Shown: positions 1 to 5,979, numbered from the stretch's first letter. The stretch is DNA of 36,222 bases from a virus (IMGVR_UViG_3300042453_001040:1-36222), one strand, 5' to 3'. Notes: generated from the sequence alone by a model not told the origin. Made by a program: numbers and translations.

Positions 1-1171
1 CGATGAAGGAGTCCGGCTGCCAATCCTTGTACTCCTCAAGCACCCGCTGCTTCAGCTCCGGGAACTCAAGGCGCTCCTTGACCGCGTTCAGCAGGATGAT
101 GTTGTAGTTGTTGGTCTCCTCGTTGAAGAAGACGCCCCAAGTCAGGAGGGCATTAAAGTCCGACCGGTTTGACTTCTCCTGAGCGGCGTCGAGCGACATG
201 ATGATGTGCTCGCACTGGGGTGGGGTCTCCTTGTCCCAGACCTGCCACCACTCCCGCTTGATAAGGGCACCTTCCTCCGATGTCGGCTGCTGCATGTACT
301 GAGCCTGCCAGTACCGCACGTCCATCGAGGCCTTCTTGGCCATCAACTCATCGATGCCCCAGAACTCAGGCCAGAGCGGTTTTTCGTTCAGGATCGCAGG
401 GAACTCGACCACTTCCCACTGATCGGCGTCCTCGTTTTTCGTCATGTGGTCAACGATCTTGCCCGTCAGGTCCATCTTTGACCACCGGGTCATCACCACG
501 ATGATCGCACCGCCCGGCATCAACCGCTGAACCGGGCCCGACTGGAACCACTCCCACGCGGGCTCGAATACGTCCGCACGACCCTGCTTAGCTTCCTGTT
601 CAGAATGAGGGTCGTCAATAATAAAGAGATCGGCACCACGACCAGCCAAGGCGCCGCCAACACCAATAGCAAAATACTCGCCGTTAAAATTAGTGCCCCA
701 GCGTGAAGCACTTTTACTATCAGCTTGAAGCTCGACGTTAGAAAAGATGTCACGGTAAGACTCCGATCCGACGAGATTACGCACCCGACGACCGAAGTTC
801 ACTGCGAGATCTGCAGTGTGGGACGCCATGATGACCTTCTTCTGGGGGTAGCGCCCCAAAAACCACGCAGGCGCTAGGTACGAGATCATCTCCGACTTGC
901 CGTGACGCGGCGCGATGTTGACGATGACACGCTTTTTCTTGCCATCTGCGATGTCTTCGAAGATCTGGGCAAGTTTTCGGTGGTGCGGGCCCACCTTGTA
1001 GCCGGGATAGACGTGCTGGATGAAGTCCAAGAACGAAGTTTTGCCCAATTTCTGCGTAACTTGGCTTTGGTACTGCTTCAAGAGCTCGGCCACGCGCCGT
1101 TTTTCCTTCTCCGGCATCGTCGGCAGGGCGCTTTTCAGCTTTTCGAGGCTTTCAGGCGTCAGTTGTAGCAC
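1..1171 (-). CDS. terL: Phage terminase large subunit (partial, C-terminus beyond left edge)
   Basis: The ATPase-nuclease motor that packages DNA into the prohead. The reverse strand reads open from a GTG at 1171 to the window edge, about 390 residues. Visible are a Walker A-like APRHGKSEM (about residues 87-95), a Walker B LFIIDDPHSE, the coupling-type VMTRW segment, and MSLDAA, which fits the first acidic residue of the RNase H-like nuclease. The GTG start overlaps the small-subunit gene by 20 nt and is the first start after an in-frame stop; an ATG at 1117 (residue 19) is the alternative. Neither has a strong Shine-Dalgarno site, so coupling to the upstream gene is likely. The end of the nuclease domain is missing. 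Family assignment is very secure. Confidence 0.95.
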   Translation of the reverse strand, partial: MLQLTPESLEKLKSALPTMPEKEKRRVAELLKQYQSQVTQKLGKTSFLDFIQHVYPGYKVGPHHRKLAQIFEDIADGKKKRVIVNIAPRHGKSEMISYLAPAWFLGRYPQKKVIMASHTADLAVNFGRRVRNLVGSESYRDIFSNVELQADSKSASRWGTNFNGEYFAIGVGGALAGRGADLFIIDDPHSEQEAKQGRADVFEPAWEWFQSGPVQRLMPGGAIIVVMTRWSKMDLTGKIVDHMTKNEDADQWEVVEFPAILNEKPLWPEFWGIDELMAKKASMDVRYWQAQYMQQPTSEEGALIKREWWQVWDKETPPQCEHIIMSLDAAQEKSNRSDFNALLTWGVFFNEETNNYNIILLNAVKERLEFPELKQRVLEEYKDWQPDSFI

Positions 1172-1697
1172 TTTTCTCGCCTAAAACCTTGTACTCGATG
1201 CCCTCAAGCACCGACATGAGCTCCTTCTCGACCTCTTCGATGGGCTTGATGATGTGCGTGGTCTCGGTCCGCTTCTTGAACGCGTCGATCCCGTCCACTT
1301 CGCCGAGCTTGGTCACGGCTTGGATGCGCGACCGGCTGTCCTTTGCATGCTCGATCTCATAAACGAGCTTGTTGATCACGTACATCTTGAGCTCAGACAG
1401 GTCATCCACGAGTGCGCAGTTGGTCTGAGCGACCATACCAGCGAGGTACGCCATCATTTCGTTCGGGTACTTGCTGTAATCGATCCGCTTTTGCGGGTCA
1501 GACATCATCTGCGTGGCCAATTGCTTGGCCTCTTCGATGTCGTTCTGGTTCGGGACGATGGGAGTCCCAGTGATGTCCGAGAGGAACTTGATCGTCCGTG
1601 CTCGGGCGTTGAGCTCTTCTTGCGGAGACAGGTCCGGCAACGCCTCAGCCGCGTTTGCGGGGAGCGGTATGTTTTCGTCGATTTCAGGAAAAAGCAT
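1152..1697 (-). CDS. terS: Probable phage terminase small subunit
   Basis: A 181-residue protein directly upstream of, and overlapping, the large terminase gene; this is where phages usually encode the DNA-recognition subunit. The sequence is acidic and helical, with a Pro-rich N-terminus and a core containing KLGEVDGIDAFKKRTETTH. I do not see a textbook helix-turn-helix, so the call rests on position and general resemblance to small subunits of environmental phages. The ATG at 1697 has an in-frame stop two codons upstream and no clear Shine-Dalgarno sequence. A candidate minus-strand promoter lies at 1738-1766, which would give a short leader of about 33 nt. Confidence 0.7.
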   Translation of the reverse strand: MLFPEIDENIPLPANAAEALPDLSPQEELNARARTIKFLSDITGTPIVPNQNDIEEAKQLATQMMSDPQKRIDYSKYPNEMMAYLAGMVAQTNCALVDDLSELKMYVINKLVYEIEHAKDSRSRIQAVTKLGEVDGIDAFKKRTETTHIIKPIEEVEKELMSVLEGIEYKVLGEKSATTDA

Positions 1698-1737
1698 GCG
1701 TTAGAAGCCCGGTGTTACCCGCGTCTACGTTGCGTGG

Positions 1738-1766
1738 ACTGTACACAACTCATATATAGCGGTCAA
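1738..1766 (-). promoter_or_regulatory. Candidate sigma-70 promoter for the terminase genes
   Basis: Read on the minus strand: TTGACC at 1766-1761 (5 of 6 to the -35 consensus), a 17-nt spacer, then TACAGT at 1743-1738 (4 of 6 to the -10 consensus). It would start transcription near 1731, upstream of the small-subunit ATG at 1697. Spacing is ideal, but the -10 is weak. Confidence 0.45.
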
Positions 1767-1974
1767 GGAAGTGCTTGGATGGAACCAGATAAAACAACGG
1801 GGGTACTTCTATAACCAAGGGGGTGGGGGTCGAACCGGGAAAAAACGAAGATTATTTGTGTGAATTCGAGAGTGTATGCGGGCGCGGGACTCCTAACTGT
1901 GCGCGAGGGGGGCCGGGTACGGTGGGGTCGGCGAGGGGGGATTTTGAGGGGTCGACGTCGGGCGGAGCGGATAT

Positions 1975-2217
1975 GGCGAGCGTGGCGAGCGTGGCGAGCG
2001 GAGCGGACACGGCGAACGTGGCGAGCGGAGCGGACACGGCGAACGTGGCGAGCGTGGCGAGCGTGGCGAGCGATGCCGACCCGGTGAGCGATGCCGACCC
2101 GGTGAGCGATGCCGACCCGGTGAGCGTGGCGGACACGGCGAGCGTGGCGGACACGGCGAGCGTGGCGGACACGGCGAGCGTGGCGGACACGGCGAGCGTG
2201 GCGGACACGGCGAGCGT
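1975..2217. repeat. 27-unit, 9-bp GC-rich tandem array
   Basis: Exactly 27 consecutive 9-mers without a phase slip. The main units are GGCGAGCGT and GGCGGACAC, with variants GGCGAGCGG, AGCGGACAC, GGCGAACGT, TGCCGACCC and GGTGAGCGA. Higher-order periods are visible: two copies of a 27-bp block (1993-2046), three of an 18-bp block with TGCCGACCC (2074-2127), and five of the 18-bp pair GGCGGACAC-GGCGAGCGT (2128-2217). The array ends 7 bp before the 2225 palindrome. It could be an iteron-like protein-binding array or a slippage-expanded neutral repeat. Any translation is low-complexity (Ala-Ser-Val-Ala-Asp-Thr on plus), so I do not call a gene. Confidence 0.9.
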
Positions 2218-2224
2218 GGCGATT

Positions 2225-2240
2225 CCTAACGGGTGTTAGG
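2225..2240 (+). promoter_or_regulatory. Palindrome copy 1 (CCTAAC-GGGT-GTTAGG)
   Basis: Perfect 6-bp inverted repeat with a 4-nt centre; flanking TT/AA extends the stem to 8 bp, and AAAA follows. Unlike most copies it lies 124 nt before the next ATG (2365). A half-site CCTAAC recurs at 2347, just before that gene's Shine-Dalgarno site. Confidence 0.85.
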
Positions 2241-2284
2241 AAAACCGGGACGGGGCGACGCATCGATTAGGGCGAACGGAATAC

Positions 2285-2313
2285 TTGCATTCCCTACGGG
2301 ACGAGCGTATAGT
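2285..2313 (+). promoter_or_regulatory. Candidate sigma-70 promoter for the first early gene
   Basis: TTGCAT at 2285-2290 (3 of 6), a 17-nt spacer, and TATAGT at 2308-2313 (5 of 6). Predicted start is near 2320, 45 nt before the ATG at 2365. The -10 and spacing are good; the -35 is weak. Confidence 0.4.
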
Positions 2314-2319
2314 TCAACT

Positions 2320-2339
2320 CGTCGGCCACGGAGCCGACG
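2320..2339 (+). other. Leader hairpin, 7-bp stem
   Basis: CGTCGGC at 2320-2326 and GCCGACG at 2333-2339 form a perfect 7-bp stem around a 6-nt loop. It begins about where the candidate promoter at 2285-2313 would start its transcript, so it could be a 5' end structure. No T-run follows, so it is not an intrinsic terminator. Confidence 0.5.
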
Positions 2340-2364
2340 CCAATAACCTAACGGAGACTAGACC

Positions 2365-3099
2365 ATGTCAAAGAATACGAACGACGCCAAGAAGAACGCC
2401 GCCCTCGCCGGTATGGCCGCTGCCGTCGCTGCTACGCCGACGCTGCCGGACACGGGATTCCTGCATGACGTGATGGCGCTGTGCGGACTCGCGAGAGCAG
2501 CGGAGCAGAGTATCGGTGAACACGTTCGGGCGAAGATTCTCCCGGCGTTCCACGCGCTGCCGGGTATCAAGGCCGACGAGCCCATCACGGCGGAGGCGAG
2601 GAAGACGCCGGAATTCAAGTCTCTGCGCGACGCATTCAAGCGCGGCGCGGCGCTCTACTACCAAGCCAACATCAGCGCGGGCGAGGGCGAGGTCGGCGCG
2701 GTGGCGGCGTGGGAGATGGGCAAAACGAGCGCGGCCTACAAGGCCATGAGCGCGGGCGAGCGCGAGGTATACGACCGGGTCGCCGACCGGGTCGCCGGGT
2801 ACGTCGACACCATGTTTAACCGGCATGTGGTCGGCGCGTTCCCGAAGGCCGAGGCTGCGCCTAGCGCGGGCAAGGCGGGCGGTAAGGGTAAGGCCGAGAC
2901 CGGCGAGGGCGGCGAGACCGTCCCGATGACTCCGGAGACCTTAGCGCATGCCGTGTCATGGGCAATGCTGATTCAGACCGTCGAGCGTAAGGCCGCAGGC
3001 GAGGATTGCGCGGAGGCTGCTAACGGTCTGGCGGCGCTCATCAAGGCCGCTCAGGCGGCTACCAAGCGGGTTGCGGCACGCGCCAAGCAAGCGGCGTAA
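2365..3099 (+). CDS. Ala-rich early protein of unknown function
   Basis: 244 residues, not recognised. It starts at an ATG 8 nt after GGAG (2353-2356). The N-terminus is Ala-rich with runs such as GMAAAVAATP; the middle is helical and charged; a Gly/Lys linker near residues 168-180 (GKAGGKGKAETGEGG) separates a C-terminal helical Ala-rich segment ending in a basic tail. I see no membrane segment or catalytic motif. It stands alone between the divergent control region and a strong terminator at 3148-3185, so it is probably its own transcription unit. As the first gene on the early side, a role early in infection is plausible, but that is inference only. Confidence 0.75.
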   Translation: MSKNTNDAKKNAALAGMAAAVAATPTLPDTGFLHDVMALCGLARAAEQSIGEHVRAKILPAFHALPGIKADEPITAEARKTPEFKSLRDAFKRGAALYYQANISAGEGEVGAVAAWEMGKTSAAYKAMSAGEREVYDRVADRVAGYVDTMFNRHVVGAFPKAEAAPSAGKAGGKGKAETGEGGETVPMTPETLAHAVSWAMLIQTVERKAAGEDCAEAANGLAALIKAAQAATKRVAARAKQAA

Positions 3100-3109
3100 C
3101 CTAACGGCG

Positions 3110-3127
3110 GGGCGGCGTGAGCCGCCC
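3110..3127 (+). other. GC hairpin after the first early gene
   Basis: GGGCGGC (3110-3116) pairs with GCCGCCC (3121-3127) around GTGA, a 7-bp stem 10 nt past the stop codon. No T-run follows. It may help transcript end formation together with the stronger hairpin at 3148. Confidence 0.5.
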
Positions 3128-3147
3128 TAGCCTATCCCGTTCCCCCT

Positions 3148-3185
3148 AGCCCCCGCATGGATCGCCATGCGGGGGCTTTGTCGTT
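3148..3185 (+). terminator. Strong intrinsic terminator
   Basis: A perfect 13-bp stem: 3148-3160 pairs with 3165-3177 around ATCG, followed by TTGTCGTTTCT. It ends the unit carrying the 2365-3099 gene and insulates the AT-rich control region downstream. Confidence 0.85.
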
Positions 3186-3527
3186 TCTGCGCTCCGCGTC
3201 GACCTTCTCGCCATGCTCGCGGTGCGACGCCAGTTACGTGATACCAGTTCTACGGAGACCAGTTCCCACGTTAAAAGGTCTACGCCCCACGTCGAATGGC
3301 CTACGCCGACCGTGCATAAAACCATGCATAAACCGACTAACCGCGCTCGAGATGAAACTCGAGGATTATCAATGGGATACGCGATTGTTCTAGAAGTGGG
3401 GTTTTGTTCTACTTTTGGAAGTTATATTGCGGAACAAGATTTCTGGCTTATAACGTAACTTCGAAAAATAAACTCGAGGGTAATCAGGCACTTACAATGG
3501 CCGGTTTTATGCAATATCTAACTTGTT

Positions 3528-3663
3528 CCGTGTTCTTGCGTTTTTGGCAGTGTATGACTCCCCCCGGTGCGGCAGAAAACTCAGAACAAAACTGTTCCAC
3601 GCGCAGTGTTCTAACTTCTGCATTTTAGGTTCCGTATACTATTTGGTTTTCGCAAGAACACGG
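3528..3663. repeat. 13-bp inverted repeat, arms 110 bp apart
   Basis: CCGTGTTCTTGCG at 3528-3540 is the exact reverse complement of CGCAAGAACACGG at 3651-3663. Similarity continues past one mismatch (ACAA on the outer side of each arm). Each arm contains one TGTTC/GAACA pentamer of the cluster in this region. Confidence 0.8.
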
Positions 3664-3818
3664 TACAAACGATATTTTTTTCTGTAACTTTCTTTCTCTA
3701 TCTATAACTAACTAAATAAATAAATAGATAGATAACAAGCACTTACGCCAATTGGCTTTCCACGCCATTTTATAACTAACGACGTTAAATTGCGTTATCA
3801 ATAAAACTTTGATTTTTA

Positions 3819-3845
3819 GAACAAACGGAACAAATAGAACAAAAG
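3819..3845. repeat. Iteron-like triple direct repeat GAACAAANN
   Basis: Three head-to-tail 9-bp units, GAACAAACG, GAACAAATA and GAACAAAAG, identical in their first seven bases. They form the right end of a group of twelve TGTTC/GAACA pentamers between 3386 and 3841. The 9-bp spacing differs from LexA-type boxes. Confidence 0.8.
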
Positions 3846-3857
3846 GGCGAAATAAAA

Positions 3858-3873
3858 CCTAACTTTCGTTAGG
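3858..3873 (+). promoter_or_regulatory. Palindrome copy 2 (CCTAAC-TTTC-GTTAGG)
   Basis: Perfect 6-bp inverted repeat followed by AAAA, as in other copies. No start codon follows at the usual distance; instead the three 27-bp TATACT repeats begin at 3879. It is the only copy not placed before a gene. Confidence 0.8.
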
Positions 3874-3878
3874 AAAAT

Positions 3879-3982
3879 CGTTCTCTATACTCTCGTTTTT
3901 CTACGCTACCCCTATGCCCCGTTCTCTATACTCTCGTTTTTCTACGTCCACGCATCGTCCTCTATACTCCCGAAATTCTACG
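3879..3982 (+). repeat. Three 27-bp direct repeats with a TATACT core
   Basis: Copies at 3879-3905 and 3920-3946 are identical (CGTTCTCTATACTCTCG, then TTTTTCTACG). A third at 3956-3982 is diverged but keeps CTCTATACTC and TTCTACG. Start-to-start distances are 41 and 36 bp. Each has a TATACT like the -10 of the promoter at 4011-4039, yet none has a recognisable -35 at 17 bp. They could be promoters for an alternative polymerase or activator, or protein-binding sites. Confidence 0.8.
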
Positions 3983-4010
3983 CCGCTACACGCCGCACGC
4001 CACGTTCCGC

Positions 4011-4039
4011 TTGACTTAACAGGATACTTTTGCTATACT
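4011..4039 (+). promoter_or_regulatory. Near-consensus sigma-70 promoter, extended -10
   Basis: TTGACT (4011-4016), a 17-nt spacer, and TATACT (4034-4039) preceded by TGC, an extended -10 element. This is the best promoter in the window and should be read by unmodified host RNA polymerase. The start would fall near 4046, about 90 nt before the ATG at 4136, putting the palindrome at 4100-4115 inside the leader RNA. Confidence 0.85.
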
Positions 4040-4099
4040 TGTATTGTGGTGGTACGGCTCGTCCGCGCACCACGCGTGTGGACAAGGCAACCCCGAATT

Positions 4100-4115
4100 C
4101 CTAACAGGTGTTAGG
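4100..4115 (+). promoter_or_regulatory. Palindrome copy 3 (CCTAAC-AGGT-GTTAGG)
   Basis: Perfect 6-bp inverted repeat, extended to 8 bp by flanking TT/AA. It is followed by AAAAACTAGGAGAACAAGGC and the ATG at 4136, 20 nt after the palindrome. It lies downstream of the 4011 promoter, so it is transcribed. Confidence 0.9.
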
Positions 4116-4135
4116 AAAAACTAGGAGAACAAGGC

Positions 4136-4894
4136 ATGGCTAACGGCTACATCATCTACGAGGGTGCGTCACTGCTTGACGGTGCGCCTATCGTGGTCAT
4201 CGCGACAGGGTTCGAGTCACGCAGCACCAATCGCAAGACGGGTGCGATGATTCAGACCTATGTGTTAAGAAGCGATGTTGACCCGGTATCTGCTGTGCGT
4301 GATGGAACCGACGCATCTATATGCGGCGATTGCCCGCATCGTGGTACCACGACGACCATTGACGGCCAACCCAAGAACATCGGGCGCACCTGCTATGTCA
4401 ATGTGGGACAGGGTGCCTTGGCTGTCTGGAAGGCCTACAAGCGTGGGGTGTACCCGCTCTGGGATGGGTACCTTACCGGCACGACGCTACCCTTTGTCCG
4501 ACTTGGCACCTACGGCGACCCTGCCGCAGCCCCGGCTCATGTATGGGAGGCCATCACTCGCGATGCCTCTGGGCATACCGGATACACGCATCAATGGCGA
4601 GACCCTCGTTTCGCCTACCTTAAGACCCTGTGCATGGCATCGGCGGACACGGCAGAGGAGGCGGCTCAAGCCCAAGCGATGGGATGGCGCACTTTCCGAG
4701 TGTCACTTGACGCGGCTAAAGACCCAATGCTCAAGGGCGAATCACTTTGCCCGGCATCAGCCGAAGCAGGCAAGAAGTTGACCTGTGCACAGTGCCTTGC
4801 CTGTGGAGGCGCGGATGGACGGCGTGGGTCGATCTATATCCCGGCTCACGGTGGCTTTGCCGTGATGACCAATGTGCGCCGTCGTGCGGCGTGA
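4136..4894 (+). CDS. Conserved Cys-rich phage protein, probably zinc-binding
   Basis: 252 residues. It resembles a widespread phage and plasmid family of unknown function that begins with GYIIYEGASLLDG-like sequence (possibly DUF7227; I am unsure of the number). Two cysteine groups suggest metal binding: CGDCPHRG (C63, C66) with C86 in GRTCYVNVGQG, and C205, C217, C220, C223 near the C-terminus. No enzyme motif is visible. The start is fixed by AGGAGAACAAGG just upstream. It is the first gene after the consensus promoter at 4011-4039, so it is likely expressed immediately after infection. A DNA-binding or regulatory role would suit the position but is not shown. Confidence 0.8.
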   Translation: MANGYIIYEGASLLDGAPIVVIATGFESRSTNRKTGAMIQTYVLRSDVDPVSAVRDGTDASICGDCPHRGTTTTIDGQPKNIGRTCYVNVGQGALAVWKAYKRGVYPLWDGYLTGTTLPFVRLGTYGDPAAAPAHVWEAITRDASGHTGYTHQWRDPRFAYLKTLCMASADTAEEAAQAQAMGWRTFRVSLDAAKDPMLKGESLCPASAEAGKKLTCAQCLACGGADGRRGSIYIPAHGGFAVMTNVRRRAA

Positions 4895-4896
4895 AA

Positions 4897-4912
4897 TCTG
4901 ACAACTGTTAGG
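4897..4912 (+). promoter_or_regulatory. Palindrome copy 4, diverged (TCTGAC-AACT-GTTAGG)
   Basis: The right half is intact; the left half differs from CCTAAC at two positions. Both differences (C to T at 4897, A to G at 4900) still allow G-U pairs with the right arm, so an RNA hairpin would survive while DNA dyad symmetry is lost. It lies 3-18 nt after the previous stop and 19 nt before the ATG at 4932. Confidence 0.7.
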
Positions 4913-4928
4913 AAAACTAGGAGGACGA

Positions 4929-5008
4929 GAGATGGATAGGAAGGGCATTGTCTTTTTGGTGGAGCGGCGAGATGGATAGGAAGGACATTGTCTTTTTGGT
5001 GGAGCAGC
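4929..5008 (+). repeat. 40-bp tandem duplication at a gene start
   Basis: 4929-4968 and 4969-5008 are identical at 38 of 40 positions. Each copy contains the start ATGGATAGGAAGG and the internal GGTGGAGC. Because 40 is not a multiple of three, the first ATG (4932) reads into a stop, while the second (4972) opens the full gene. Confidence 0.95.
4932..4979 (+). CDS. 15-codon upstream ORF made by the duplication
   Basis: ATG at 4932 behind TAGGAGGACGAG, the standard leader of this region, reads 15 residues to a TAG at 4977-4979, overlapping the start of the next gene. Its first ten residues match the N-terminus of the downstream protein apart from one change. It is probably the displaced original start, which may now act as a leader ORF coupling ribosomes to the ATG at 4972. 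Confidence 0.4.
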   Translation: MDRKGIVFLVERRDG

Positions 5009-5175
5009 GCAATGTGTACGGCAACATCAAGTTCTACCCGGTGAACGACACGGCGCAGCGAGTCGCTGCGTTGATGAGGCAGAAGACGTTCGACGTGCAG
5101 AACCTGCGGGACATCAAGGCCATCGGCTTCGATATCGAAGTCAAGGCAGAACCTAGCGCGTGGGTCTCATTCTGA
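4972..5175 (+). CDS. Small conserved-type phage protein, 67 aa, unknown function
   Basis: 67 residues, mixed alpha/beta in appearance, not recognised. It begins MDRKDIVFLVEQRNVYGN. The chosen ATG lies in the second copy of the 40-bp duplication with GGAG at 4961-4964, 7 nt upstream. A TTG at 4948 in the same frame is less likely because its extra residues come from the duplicated start read out of frame. The gene is followed at once by GAGGAGG for the next gene, so the two are probably translated together. Confidence 0.65.
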   Translation: MDRKDIVFLVEQRNVYGNIKFYPVNDTAQRVAALMRQKTFDVQNLRDIKAIGFDIEVKAEPSAWVSF

Positions 5176-5187
5176 GGAGGATTGACG

Positions 5188-5613
5188 ATGCAAACTTTTC
5201 TACCAGACCCGGACTACAACGCATCCGCACGGTTACTGGACTATCGCAGGCTCGGCAAGCAGCGCGTGGAGACCAAGCAGATTTTGCTTGCCATGGGCAA
5301 GACGAGCGGTGGGTGGGTGAATCACCCGGCGACGAGGATGTGGCGTGGACACAAGATGGAGTTGGCCATCTACGGGCGTGCCATGTGCCGCGAGTGGCAG
5401 CGGCGTGGGTACAACGACTCGATGGAGCCATTCTTTGACCATGTGATAGACCTGTGTGAGAGTGTGGGCGTAGACCCGCGTCCACCTGCATGGTTGGGCG
5501 ATGAGTCCGTGCATGCGTCGCACCGCAGCAACCTGCTGCGCAAAGACCCGGTGTTCTACGGGCAGTATGGGTGGACAGAGACGCCCGACCTGCCGTATGT
5601 GTGGCCAATCTAA
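5188..5613 (+). CDS. Putative pyrimidine-dimer DNA glycosylase/endonuclease V-like protein
   Basis: 141 residues. The N-terminus MQTFLPDPDYNASARLLDYR, with RRLGKQRVE and the later WVNHPATRMWRGH and YGRAMCREW, matches the family of small proteins annotated as MSMEG_6728-like or Pyr_excise-related. The family is named after DNA repair glycosylases that cut at UV-induced pyrimidine dimers, but I cannot confirm activity from sequence. ATG 5188 has GAGGAGG at 5174-5180; the TTG at 5182 is too close to that site. The gene shares a block with 4972-5175. In a phage of sunlit water a repair enzyme would make sense, which is inference. Confidence 0.7.
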   Translation: MQTFLPDPDYNASARLLDYRRLGKQRVETKQILLAMGKTSGGWVNHPATRMWRGHKMELAIYGRAMCREWQRRGYNDSMEPFFDHVIDLCESVGVDPRPPAWLGDESVHASHRSNLLRKDPVFYGQYGWTETPDLPYVWPI

Positions 5614-5615
5614 AA

Positions 5616-5631
5616 CCTAACAGGTGTTAGG
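5616..5631 (+). promoter_or_regulatory. Palindrome copy 5 (CCTAAC-AGGT-GTTAGG)
   Basis: Perfect 6-bp inverted repeat starting 3 nt after the stop at 5613. It is followed by AAAACTAGGAGGACAAGGT and the ATG at 5651, 19 nt away. Same layout as copies 3 and 4. Confidence 0.9.
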
Positions 5632-5650
5632 AAAACTAGGAGGACAAGGT

Positions 5651-5821
5651 ATGAGCGACAAGAAGCGAGTGGTGGTCACCATCAGGGGTGGCATCCCCGA
5701 GATTATCGAGGCACCGGATGGTGTCGATGTGGAAATCTGGGACTACGACACCGAGTGGTACGACAGGGAGGATTTGGTAGAGGACGAGGATGGCGAGAAG
5801 TATTTTTTGAGGGAGGGTTGA
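5651..5821 (+). CDS. Small acidic protein, unknown function
   Basis: 56 residues, not recognised. Begins MSDKKRVVVTIRGG and ends in an acidic stretch (DREDLVEDEDGEKYFLREG). The first half looks like a short beta-rich segment. The start is fixed by AGGAGGA (5638-5644) behind palindrome copy 5. It heads a two-gene block with the membrane peptide at 5824. Confidence 0.65.
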   Translation: MSDKKRVVVTIRGGIPEIIEAPDGVDVEIWDYDTEWYDREDLVEDEDGEKYFLREG

Positions 5822-5823
5822 AC

Positions 5824-5979
5824 ATGACCGACAGAGAGACAGAGTTGTTGGATGCCCTGAAGACGTCTACCGATTTGCTTTTTAAATGTGACCAATACAT
5901 CAGCGCCGAGCCGAGCCGCCTGTTCAAGTGGTTCTGCATCGGATTGTTCGTAGGCTTTTTGATTGGGAGATTTGTATGA
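5824..5979 (+). CDS. Small single-pass membrane protein
   Basis: 51 residues. An acidic helical N-terminus (MTDRETELLDALKTSTDLL) is followed by a hydrophobic C-terminal segment (about residues 33-51, FKWFCIGLFVGFLIGRFV) long enough to cross the membrane once. GGAGG at 5812-5816 supports the ATG. No signal peptidase site is evident, so the C-terminus probably stays embedded. Small early membrane proteins often act on the host envelope or exclude other phages, but nothing specific shows that here. Confidence 0.6.
   Translation: MTDRETELLDALKTSTDLLFKCDQYISAEPSRLFKWFCIGLFVGFLIGRFV

Larger units (their letters stand above)
1698..2364. other. Divergent non-coding region between late (minus) and early (plus) genes
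   Basis: This 667-bp gap separates the minus-strand terminase genes from the plus-strand early genes. It holds a minus-strand promoter candidate (1738-1766), a GC-rich 9-bp tandem array (1975-2217), a palindrome (2225-2240), a plus-strand promoter candidate (2285-2313) and a hairpin (2320-2339). Open frames across the array exist on both strands only because a 9-bp unit cannot break frame. I see no supported gene. Position and repeats make it a control region, possibly also a replication or packaging site; that role is inference. Confidence 0.6.
3186..4135. other. Gene-free, partly AT-rich control region (origin candidate)
   Basis: About 950 bp without a convincing gene. From roughly 3330 to 3900 the composition is visibly AT-richer than the GC-rich genes around it, with simple runs such as AAATAAATAAATAGATAGATA near 3715-3733. 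Short open frames here lack Shine-Dalgarno sites and look random. The region carries clustered TGTTC/GAACA pentamers (3386-3841), a 13-bp inverted repeat, a triple 9-bp direct repeat, a palindrome, three 27-bp repeats and a consensus promoter. An AT-rich stretch with direct repeats suits a replication origin or a multi-operator control region; the sequence alone does not choose between them. Confidence 0.6.

Noticed and set aside
1975-2217. CRISPR array
   Set aside because: The units are contiguous 9-mers with no unique spacers, and no cas genes lie nearby; the Cas4-like nuclease at 17282 sits with replication genes.
1763-2263. Long open frames on both strands across the 9-bp array (Arg/His/Val repeats on minus, Ala/Ser/Asp on plus)
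   Set aside because: A 9-bp repeat cannot create a stop in any frame unless its unit contains one, so openness carries no information. There is no convincing ribosome-binding site and only low-complexity sequence.
3404-3628. Short open frames in the AT-rich region
   Set aside because: No ribosome-binding sites, atypical composition, and they cross the repeat cluster; they look like chance.
3819-3845. LexA-type boxes (GTTC-N7-GTTC or GAAC-N4-GTTC)
   Set aside because: The actual spacings are N5 for the triple repeat, N3 at 3525-3535 and N6 at 3584-3597, matching neither known LexA pattern.
4948-5175. TTG start at 4948 for the 67-residue gene
   Set aside because: It would add residues read out of frame from the first duplication copy. 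ATG 4972 has a better-placed GGAG and the same N-terminus as the displaced original start.
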